Below, one piece after another: positions 54,801 to 64,000 of a stretch of 64,000 nucleotides of DNA. Origin of the DNA: Phymatolithon calcareum (taxonomy: Eukaryota; Rhodophyta; Florideophyceae; Hapalidiales); the NCBI GenBank assembly GCA_977006965.1, contig OZ345365.1, positions 1,922,001 through 1,986,000 on the forward strand, written 5' to 3'. Within the stretch, counting starts at the first letter, position 1; each line of letters opens with the position of its first letter. The translations under genes were made by a program, and so were the position numbers. Under the pieces are notes generated by a model, which was not told the DNA's origin, made no database searches, and saw nothing but the letters and a program-made list of their open reading frames with translations.

Positions 54801-55289
54801 TCGGAACGTCCAAGGAGGGGCAAACGCTATTGAATCTCCGAGCCAACCTTTGAGGCTTATAATAGCGCTAAGTCGGCGTGCCTACATTTCCACTTCGTGC
54901 TCTTGGGGGAGATCTCCTGGATTGAGTCGATCGCGCTTTGCAACCTCTTGTCTTCTTGCTTTGAGAGGGATTGTTTAGGCATGATGATTGACATCTCTTT
55001 TAGCGCGTGATCGACCGTGCCGTCTTCCGATCTCTCCTTCTCTTGATGGGGTTATGGGAAGCGATGAAATAACCAGTGGGTGCACAGGAGCCTGTACTTC
55101 CTTTTCTTGAGATGGAGGACGGGTGGGAGCTCCTTCTATCTAGGAAGGAAGGGCACCTACCTTCGCCGCCAAGCGATAGTGCCGGCAGGCAGTGTTTTGA
55201 TTGGTCAACATTCAAGATTTTGTGTTTTGAGCACTCTTACGCATGGACATGTCCATTTCGCACCAAATTTCTTTTTTGTACTGGGTTTC

Positions 55290-55557
55290 ATGATCTGGAA
55301 CCCGCTGGGGATTCCGACGGCAAGTATACGTATGCCATTCGGTGCAGGCACTTAAACATTTTAATCAAGAAAAACTTCCGCCTAGTAACTATTCGGCAGA
55401 ACACGAGTTGCACGTGGAGCCTTCGTGTTGTGCCAAACAGTTACTTAGCGGAAGTGTTTCTTGATTAAAATATTTTAATCACTTCCGCTAAGTAACTGCC
55501 TATGCCAAATTGCATACGTGTACGTGCCATCCGAAACCCCACCGGGTTCCAGATGTG
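55290..55557. repeat. Fold-back element (compound palindrome)
   Basis: Outer arms ATCTGGAACCC (55293) and GGGTTCCAGAT (ending 55554) extend inward for about 60 bp with mismatches. Inside is a near-perfect palindrome: CAGTTACTTAGCGGAAGT (55438-55455) with its exact complement (55481-55498), around the 18-bp palindrome GATTAAAATATTTTAATC (55463-55480). A third copy of the inner arm lies at 55361-55390. No clear target duplication. Probably a MITE or fold-back transposon. Confidence 0.6.
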
Positions 55558-56467
55558 CATGCAGATCATTAAGATGATCATGCATCTTAACACTGCCCTC
55601 TCGTGCTATTCATGCCTTTACATCTGGAGTTCCCTATTGGTCCTCAAATAGCCTTTTCCGAAAGTACTAAAAATAGCAAAAGGCATAGTGGCGTTTTATT
55701 ATTGCTTGCCGAAAGGTTTTGGTTTGTCCCTCTTTGCTGGATGCACAATATCGTATATTATACTCCGCAGTGCGTTTTTCGCACTATCACAGCGCATCGT
55801 GTTCTAATTCGGGTTGCCAGTGGCATGCGCTTACTGGACTCATCGAGATCACAGCAAGTGCTGCCTTTGCTTTCTTTCTTCCTCTTTTTGCGTCCTGGAA
55901 CAACTCCACATCCTTACGGCTACAGTAGACTTTAACAGATACAAGTGGTACTTGATGTTAGAACAAAGCTACACGAAGTACAGACCTTCGGGGATCTTAA
56001 AATCAATATCTCTACGCAGTCAATCTTCAGTCGCCGACCTTCAAAGGGATGACCCGGGTTGGAAACCATTTACGATGCTAACGGTCGTTTTCTTTCTTTA
56101 AGGAAACTGTTAAACTAACGCTTGAAAGGCCCATCAGGCAAATCCTCCTACTTCGAATTTGAGTATGCCTATGGGTTTCTCTCCGCACAGATCTGCCCCG
56201 CATTGGATAGGTAGTTCTCCGATGAAGTGCCGTCGAGAGCCAATGCGGGATCACATGTTTCGCTGTTTTCTTGACTCTTGCACACTGGATCGCACAACGC
56301 CTCGTCGTCCTCGCTGCGTCAAAAACTTTTGCGCCACAAACGAGCAACAGGTCGCCACGAGCAGATGGACCATCGCCTCTTCACGCCTTTGTGATATATA
56401 AATATCGTCCGGGACTGTCGCCATGGTCAGTGATTTGCTCCTGTTGGAAGGCTGGACAATGGAAGCA

Positions 56468-56499
56468 TGCCGCATCCAGAGCGAGCCCTGGATGCGGCA
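56468..56499. repeat. Perfect 12-bp hairpin
   Basis: TGCCGCATCCAG and its exact complement (56488-56499) enclose an 8-base loop. No T-run follows. Function unknown. Confidence 0.5.
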
Positions 56500-56941
56500 C
56501 GTTCACCATGAGACTCAATTCCAACTTTCCCTCACAACTATATCAACATCTCATGCATATGAGCCTCGTACGCCATGCTTTTGATCCATGAAATGCCATA
56601 ATGGCATGCGCATTTCTCCGAAAAGCCGCGACTGTCCAAGCAGACCGTCACCGCAGCTTCTGCTGTCCGTGAGACGTCACTTGGTGCTTCAGAGCAATTT
56701 CAATAGCTTCGCACTCCCTGAAATGCGTGCACTGCTGGCAAAGACCCCTCGTCATAAAATACGTACAGCCCTTGCGAAGCGCTGCTTCCACAACAGCTTC
56801 TTCGCACCCCGCCACCGCATTACGTTGTGCGATTGAGATGCCCGCCCAGGGTGCCGTTAAACTCATCGCACACGATAACGAGCTGATTCGAGATGTAGCT
56901 GGATGCAAATTCGTCTCTCTCATTGCAGACCAGAATCATGT

Positions 56942-56964
56942 TTCTTTTCCATGATGGAAAAGAA
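56942..56964. repeat. Perfect 9-bp hairpin
   Basis: TTCTTTTCC/GGAAAAGAA around a 5-base loop, extended by CATG on both sides after one mismatched base. Function unknown. Confidence 0.45.
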
Positions 56965-59940
56965 GCATGGAATGGATGTGATGTTAATTTAATCTCGCGT
57001 TGTTGTCCATTTAATTTATCGCGCGAGAGGCTTGTAAGTCGACATCAAGCATGCCCTGGAATGAGAAAAAGCCTAGCTATTCAAGGATGGAGGAGACGCC
57101 CTGGAGTTCAGCAGAACAAGGAAAATACCGAATGATGTTCCCGCGTCTATTCCGGTGATCGCATTGCTTCCGAACGTGAGACACCGTGAACTGGCGGCGA
57201 GGCTGGAATTCGAGAGGTATCCCCCATTGAGAACTACCTCTTTTAGAAGATAAATGTGGAGATACAGTCCCAAGCCTCATGTGCACTGTGGAGAATCACC
57301 TTTCAAGATACCAGCTGACTGGTGAGGAGACCAAGATAACTGGAGAACTATAGGACCAGCTACGTTTCCTTACCGTAGTTTTCTACGATGATATGGAATA
57401 GAAAAACAGCGAATTAGGACGGCTGACCCGAGCAATTGGTGTGAACTATAAGCTTTTCCTCTATCCTCCCAACAGATTTTTTTGCAGCTAGGGTCACTAC
57501 AATGGAGCTCCTACAACAGTAACCTTCTATATTAAAGACCCGAGAGGGTTGTCGCAGAGTTCCATTCTTTTGCGGGCGTTTCTAATTCGTGTGCTCTTAT
57601 CATATGTGGCAACGTTCTCCGCTCTGTTCTTCATGATCTGCTAGCATTTGTGTTGCCCCCGCCTGCTGGACGGCGTGGTCTTCTGCTCGCTGGTTTCTTT
57701 TTGGAGGGTATGAAAAGCGATGGAATTGAAGGTTGGAAGGCATTGATAGCTCTTTGCAAAAGCGAAGAAAGAAAGTAGATGATGTAGCGCTAATAAATGG
57801 CAGAAGATGTATTGTCGAAGAAGTCGATCCTCCAGTAGAATAGATAAATAAGGACTGGATGTATGAAGAAGATGTGCGCATTGCTAGCAGCCATGAAGAC
57901 AAGCCAAGCCGAAAAAGGGTAAGAGCCACATGTTTGGGATGCATATGAGTGCTGTTCAGTAACGCACCGCTGTAGAAAAATCAATTCTGGTGCGTGCAAG
58001 TGCCGCGTTTGAGGTTTTCGCGCTCCTACGCACACTGCGGTCAAGAAACAGAATGTGATTTGATATACTCAGACAAGCCCTCACAAGGAGATGCGAAGAA
58101 ACGATATGTTAGGAAACGAGAGCGCGTAGCACACTGACGCTTGTGAGAGGCTGTGCTATCACGCAAGTTGAAGTTGGGGCATTCATTTCTTTTGTACAGA
58201 TAAGTGAACATAGATCCGTCATAGATCAGAAGACCACGGCTCTTCGTTGTGGGGCACAGTTCACCGTTGAAAATGCTGATTGTAATCGGTGCTGAGTAGT
58301 TATTTCCGTCGCATCGCGCAGAAGCAATCATGCCGCCCAGCCCTCCTGCCCTGTGATTGATGAAGCGCATTGGCTATGATATTGTACACTTGTGATCAGG
58401 GAAAGAAAAAATTGCAAAATTTTACCGCACCGTTCTGCAGAGTACTAAACGGGGTATTTGGATTCTCTGTTAGTCTACAAAGCAATACGAGTCGGATGTC
58501 CCCTATTATATCATCTGGCACTCAAATCTGGTTATCGACAGTAAATTTTCATATGGTGCCTTGTAGGTAGATAGCTTTAGATGAGTGTGGAACATTCGAA
58601 GGGTATTCTGGGATGTAAAAATAAATTTTCTCGTCGTTGTCTGCAATTCGAAAACCAAACGTGGAATTGCTACCCTTTTTCAGGCGCCGGTTTTATCTGT
58701 TTTGCATAAACTTTCCTGACGCTTTCCTTGATCACCACCCGACGTCATTGTGCAGGGAGAGGAATATTCAGGAGGATGACGGAGGAATAGCAAATTGCGC
58801 TGTAGAATAAGGCGAGAGAGACTCGACTTTGCATTGGAGATTTGGGCCTTGAGCCGCCGTAAGAAAATGCCTTTGCTTTCACGGGAGGAAAAAGTGCCTC
58901 TGCGGATTGAAGGTCTGTGAGTTTAGAATCTTATGCGTTTCAGCTGGGCACGTCGCTGAAGAGTGATTTGCGGGTTGCAGTGGAGAAACCAAGCCCTCGG
59001 GCGCCTGCCCTGCCTCCTGAGTGTCCCCCTCGCAGCAACGGAGGGATCCTGTGCTGCTTGCAAATTCGTGCGTTACAATACAGGACGACCTTGGATAAAA
59101 CTATGCAAATATGGAAATGTTCAGGCAACACCGCCATAATTGCTATCCAGTGCATCGTTTGCGCATGCATTTCCACACCTGCTCACAATACAGTTGTGCA
59201 TTCTTTAATAAACGTGACTCTTCCATTTCATATATTCAAGGCGAGTGCTCCCATACTTTCCGCCACGCAGATTTTCAAAAACTCATGCTTATGCAAGTTA
59301 CCCTGGGAGCTGTATTGGCTGCAAGACACTTTCTAATTCAAGCGAGCAGAAATATGCTCTCCCAGAATCGACCCTGATTGATTAGCTTCACGACCAAGAA
59401 GAACATCAGATTTCTTCCCGTATGAGCAAATCATGCTACCCTGCTAGATTAGAACGCTCCTACGTCACCTAATGATATCAGATGACGATCAGGATATAAT
59501 TCTGCTTGTGTGTCTCCACAAAGGACCTGCAAGACCTGAGAGTACGCAATGAAGATACAAGCGCCATCGAAGTGCTCGATCAACTTGCCTTGTACCTAAA
59601 GGAAGACGAATCTCCTCTTCTGACTCTCGGGTAACGGTATATAATCATGGCTGAGCACTTGTAAGCGCATTGTATGCATCGCGACCGGGTGATCCAACTG
59701 TGTGCAAGTAGGGAGACTAAAGTTCCTCCTTCAAACGTCTTCTTGCCATAGACTACGGGGTCGACCACGACTTCTGTAGGCGAGGAAGAGTGTGGAATAT
59801 AATGCTGGTCTACTTTTTCATGTAGCAATAGCCTCCCCGTGCTTGATTAGGCCGAATGAATTTGAGTTTTAAAGGAAATAAAGTTTGAGGTTTTCAACAT
59901 GTTTCCTTCAGCTTTACAGGAGAAGCATTCTATAACTTTT

Positions 59941-59971
59941 ATGACCTGCATGCATCATGCCTGCAGGTCAT
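59941..59971. repeat. Perfect 10-bp hairpin
   Basis: ATGACCTGCA (59941-59950) and TGCAGGTCAT (59962-59971) around an 11-base loop that itself contains GCATCATGC. Function unknown. Confidence 0.45.
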
Positions 59972-61114
59972 CAGGGTTTTGACTTGATGTCCATGACGAG
60001 CACTGTGTCTGCAGTCTTAAATCGTCTTCTTGCTATGCCTATCACGACTTGACGATAGATGCTGGGAATAATTCTCTATACAGGCGGGTCGCGACGTTGT
60101 GGGAACAAGAAACTGATGTGGCAAGACACAAGTTTAACGCCAAGCATTTTACTCGGACTGCTTACCGTTGAAAACTGAAAGAAGGAAGCAACTTCGAGGA
60201 CAAAAATGGGTATTTTAATTCCTCTTTCTGATCGGATTTCTCAAATCCATTCCAGGGCCACGACAACCACTCTTGGATGCATCGCATGTGCGCGAGCAAT
60301 ACTTTGAAATGTGCTCTAAAGTTTGTTGGAAAGTTGACGGAAGGTTGTCATGTCATAAGAAATGAAGAGCCAACACATGTCATCATGCATCATAAATTTA
60401 CCATGCATGAATGCATGACAAGCATTATTACGAAAAGAGCGTAATTAAAGAGAGTAATTTAAACCGGAGTGCACTTTGCAACATTTTCGTCGCCAGGTGG
60501 AGTCACACAAATCCTGCAAACGAGTTGCAGAGAAATGTTGTATATACTAGAGAGCTTCTAGAACGCGATTCCAGGAAAATTCTCTCGCATAAAGCCTCAC
60601 TTCCCGCGCCTCGTATGCACGTAGCCTGGCAGGCAAGGCATAAGGTTGCTTACTTCATGCTCTACTTTCTTCTTCAAATATTTTTTTCAAATTTCTAACA
60701 CTACGACGTGTTTCGACGTATCACATCGGAGACAAAACCTGAGTCTCTGTGTTTGAGGGGGATCCATCACATCCCATACGGCCGGCATCATGCTGGCAGA
60801 ACAGGATGTTATGGGTGATGCCCTACTGCACACTGAGCAGCGAGTGGATACCAAAGCCAACAACTGTATTTTTCAGTTTTTTTCTTATAAAATAACCGGC
60901 CCCGTGACGATGGAAAAAACCTCAATTATGATCCACCCAGCATTCACATATCCCCTCATCCGTTGGCTACTTCCCCCACACTGTAACCCCTCGAGCTTCA
61001 TCCACGTCAACATCGCCTTCGCCCTCATTTACGTACGACGTCACACTCCGTCTACAAAGCTCTTCGAATGTTCAGCAGCCCCGCCCCGCCAGCTTCCCGC
61101 CGTCGCGCCCGGCC

Positions 61115-61966
61115 ATGTTCACCAAGCGCTTCTCGGTTCATCCGACGCTCCTCATCCTTCTCGCGGCGCTGCTCTCTTCCGTGCGTGCGCGTCTCGTAGT
61201 GGCGGAAATCCCCGGCGAATACGCCTTTGAAATCGGTCCTACACAATGCGCACCCTCCGTGCATCTCTCCATTGCCTCGGAGAACGAGTCCGTGCGACCG
61301 CAAACGATCAATCTTGCCGGCGCGATGTGCACATCGGGCTCTCTCTCCTTTACGCGCGACATGCCGTCAGGTGACAACTTCACGCGCGCATTGAACAACG
61401 ATACACTGCGCGCACGGGCCGGCAGTTTGATTGTCGGGGTGGTCGAGAAGCGTATTGTATGCGCGCAGAACGATATTGCGCGTGGGACAAAACTGAACTT
61501 TTTGAGACCGTTGTCGACATTCACGTTTCAGTTCGATGGGATGCGGAACGCGGGTGGAGGTAATGGATCGGGACGGGGATACGAATTTGAAAGGAATGAA
61601 ATTTACCTCGTGCTAGGGGAGAAGTGCGTCTATCACAAATTGATCCCCGCAGAACCGAAGAAGGTGAAGGTGACATTGTACTCGCGATGGTCATGGCTCG
61701 GACCGCTTCTTGGTGTGGTTATTGCATTCTTTGGCGCTGCTCTCGTGCTATTCATTAGTCATGTTTTGCATAACCGTCGCGTCAAGACGACCTCGATGGA
61801 CAATCAGGCAGATATTCACTCCTTCGCGTCCACCGCGCTACCGCCGCAGCAGTATCACGCCGCGTATGCCGGAGCGCCGTATGGACTTTACTACAATCAT
61901 CTGCAGCATCAACATCAGCCGCAGCAGGCGGCTATGCTTCCGCGCCCGCCGCCGCCTGTGCGATGA
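61115..61966 (+). CDS. Predicted type I single-pass membrane protein, family unknown
   Basis: 283 residues from ATG 61115 (context GGCCATGTT) to TGA at 61966, uninterrupted. Signal peptide about residues 1-26 (HPTLLILLAALLSSVRA). Ectodomain about 27-190 with four Cys (45, 72, 116, 171), which could form two disulfides, and four N-glycosylation sequons (Asn 57, 88, 95, 150). One transmembrane segment, about 194-218 (WLGPLLGVVIAFFGAALVLF), followed by HNRR. The tail of about 65 residues is rich in Gln, His, Tyr, Ala and Pro and ends in a proline run. Topology predicts a surface or endomembrane protein. Codon use is more GC-rich than the surroundings, as expected of a real gene. I do not recognise the ectodomain. 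Confidence 0.8.
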   Translation: MFTKRFSVHPTLLILLAALLSSVRARLVVAEIPGEYAFEIGPTQCAPSVHLSIASENESVRPQTINLAGAMCTSGSLSFTRDMPSGDNFTRALNNDTLRARAGSLIVGVVEKRIVCAQNDIARGTKLNFLRPLSTFTFQFDGMRNAGGGNGSGRGYEFERNEIYLVLGEKCVYHKLIPAEPKKVKVTLYSRWSWLGPLLGVVIAFFGAALVLFISHVLHNRRVKTTSMDNQADIHSFASTALPPQQYHAAYAGAPYGLYYNHLQHQHQPQQAAMLPRPPPPVR

Positions 61967-64000
61967 CGCTCTCACACACACACAGACTGCTGTAAGGAGG
62001 GGTTGTGGTGGCGGTGATGAGAAGGTGCGCGGCAGTGGAGCAGGTTCATCTTAGGTGGAGGGCAGACAGGCTTGCCATGCAGAGGGCAGCGGCATCGGCA
62101 CACGTGGCGAGGGAGACGTGGGAGGTGGTGCCATTAAGAAATACGTGGAAGTAAAGGTGTGGATGTTGAGAGGATCATCCGGTTCGCGTTGCCGTTGGAA
62201 GATGTGCAGGGAATGCAAGTGATGAGGACAGCGAAGGTAAATGATGTTCTTTGGCGATCGCAGTGTAGTGTAGTGTATGCTGTGGGCGAAATGATGATCG
62301 GGTCGTTTTGTGCTTTGCACGCCTACACCGTTTCAATGCCCCAGATGCGACTCCTCGACGCGATAACGGCATTCAGTTTATTTGCTCTTCTGGGCCATCG
62401 GCGGACAACCGAAGTGCTCTTAATTCAGTTTTTCGAATGATCAAAGTCTAAATTACAGTAGTTTAGAAAGTAAACGTTCTGATTGACACTATTGTACATT
62501 AAAAGAAAATATATTTTCATCCTCTGAAATTACTTTTTCGTCGCACTGTATCCATGGGTACATCTACGTACAGTACAGTATGCTGAAGGAATACAGCAAA
62601 GAAACGCCAGCAGGATAAGGAAGGCATCGTCTACTTGTCCTTAATGCACTTTCGTGCGTCTTCGTGTGAAACGACGGGCGAGAGGCGCGTAGTGCTGTAC
62701 GGTACAGTGCATTATCTTCACCTACTGCATCGCGTCCAGCTGGCTCCCGAATGCGACGGGAAGTAGCACGCAAGTGAGGGCGTCACGTAGTAGTGTCTAT
62801 TGCTCGGTACCTTCTCCTCGACCATGGTAGTGGTGATAGTGGCAGGGAATATGTCGAGGCGAGGCACAAAATATTTTGCCACCATAAGGTAGATAGAGAG
62901 CGTAAGAGCTTCAGATGGGTGTTCCGTGCAAGGATTCATACGCTAAACATGCAACAGTGGCCTCAAGGCACTTGCAAGATCCCCATAGTTGTGAAGTCTA
63001 TTTTTCGAAACGCCCAGGGGCAATAAGTTCGCAGGTGCTACCCACAACAGTTAGCGCCTGTCCACATTTGTACAATGTTCTGAGGTTCAAAACTTGCACT
63101 CGTTTTGCATGTAATTTGGATGCATCATATATCCAAACTACGTGCAACGCCGTAAATGGATTATCATGAATCCTTTAACGGTATTCCTCTTCATGACAGG
63201 CATTATCTGAATTCCATCTTTCATTCCAGAGTCTCGCGTCGCCCCGACTATGTCTTCAAGACGGCTATTAGCTCGACGGCCAGCTATCCACAACGGTTCT
63301 GACCTTTGAGACGATTTCCATCGCCGCATCCATCAGTGCACCGCAACTGCAACATCAGCCCTGCGGTAATTCTGTGGACTACTACAGTTTCTAAATATGA
63401 GCCTACCTACCTACGTTGGTTAGTAGGCTCAAATTTATAAATCTTGGTTTTTACAGATTTTTACCACTTCTGGAATCAAAACGAATGACCTTTGGTACGG
63501 AAGCTCACCTTCAAACCATCTGCCTTATCAGTACTGCTTGAACAAATAATCTGTGCCTTGCAGATAGTCCGCAAAGATAGACAAACCCACAACCTTATAA
63601 TAGCATACTGTCACGTTTTTATAAGGTGGCAGAGTCACTGAAGACTCGTTCACTCCCAACTGTTCTGATGGCCACTGTGTGCCCAATCTCCTTCACATAT
63701 CTTTCTACACATAAATCATTTCATGAAAAACGTACCAAAGAACTGCTGTAGAGTGCATGCAGAATTTGTTCAAGCAGTATAAGCACAGGCAGGAATGTGA
63801 AGTCGCCCGCTCGAATCCTGTCACCAGCAAGAATTGAATTACGTTCCCCCAAGTGTACATGCTGTCGACGTTTAGTGATGTGTCCGCAGTCTCGCGGAAA
63901 GCAATTTCGCGAATACCCAAGATGATATTCAACTCGGGAATATATTAGGGAGACCTCTTAGATGTGGAGTACACCTTGTGTACCTGTAATAAAATCTCAC
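61967..64000. other. No further gene recognised; one hairpin
   Basis: The 3' flank of the membrane-protein gene begins with a CA repeat (61971-61984). An 8-bp hairpin GAGCCTAC/GTAGGCTC lies at 63399-63406 with 63423-63430. No ORF, repeat partner or RNA gene is supported to the window end. Confidence 0.45.

Larger units (their letters stand above)
54801..61114. other. 6.3 kb without a supported gene
   Basis: No ORF here shows recognisable domains, sustained length or conservation. A 91-residue minus-strand frame (56648-56923) has four Cys in a CX8CX2CX5C arrangement (CTYFMTRGLCQQC) but nothing else to support it. The stretch holds a fold-back at 55290-55557 and several perfect hairpins listed separately. 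No repeat partner is visible within the window. Confidence 0.5.

Noticed and set aside
63780-63824. Possible tRNA 3' half (CTCGAATCC then TGTCACCA)
   Set aside because: The T-stem pairs in only about three of five positions and no matching 5' acceptor or D-arm is found within 75-90 bases upstream.

Overview
The window looks like a gene-poor, transposon-packed stretch of a eukaryotic nuclear genome. I see three LTR retrotransposons, at least five non-LTR retrotransposon (LINE) fragments, a family of piggyBac-like DNA transposons, other DNA transposons and MITEs, and dispersed non-coding repeats. The best guess is a red alga of the Chondrus/Gracilaria kind: two of the three Copia elements have a pol resembling the GalEA/PyRE10G-type Copia lineage known from red algae, and the few host genes carry no obvious introns. 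That assignment is inference, not proof.

Layout: 1-1300, 1.3-kb dispersed repeat (second copy 47033-48318) with a conserved hairpin series. 1690-6617, Copia-like element 1, complete at both LTRs with a TAATC target duplication, but most of its RT/RNase H replaced by a run of small stem-loops. 7136-9229, decayed piggyBac-like element. 9283-10580, DNA transposon with inverted arrays of 29-bp-spaced repeats and a nested PIF/Harbinger-like MITE. 11821-12627, broken trypsin-like protease. 13821-22042, Copia-like element 2 (minus strand), rearranged with a third LTR and carrying an antisense ORF between pol and the 3' LTR. 22488-30206, segmental duplication copy A, split by Copia element 3 (24162-29615). 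30254-36619, piggyBac and LINE fragments. 36624-41171, the best piggyBac-like element followed directly by a decayed one. 42148-46793, duplication copy B leading into a long Sel1-like-repeat gene. 47033-54800, more repeats, LINEs and piggyBac remains. 54801-64000, mostly unique, non-coding sequence with several near-perfect hairpins and one convincing host gene (61115-61966, a single-pass membrane protein of unknown family).

The paralogous copies let insertion sites be read directly. They show the pre-insertion site of Copia element 3, they support CTAG (not TTAA) as the target duplication of the piggyBac-like family, and they give a filled/empty comparison for the 29-bp-array transposon. Almost every protein-coding transposon gene is broken by stops or frameshifts. 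The only host genes I would call are the membrane protein and the Sel1-repeat gene, and the latter has an in-frame stop.
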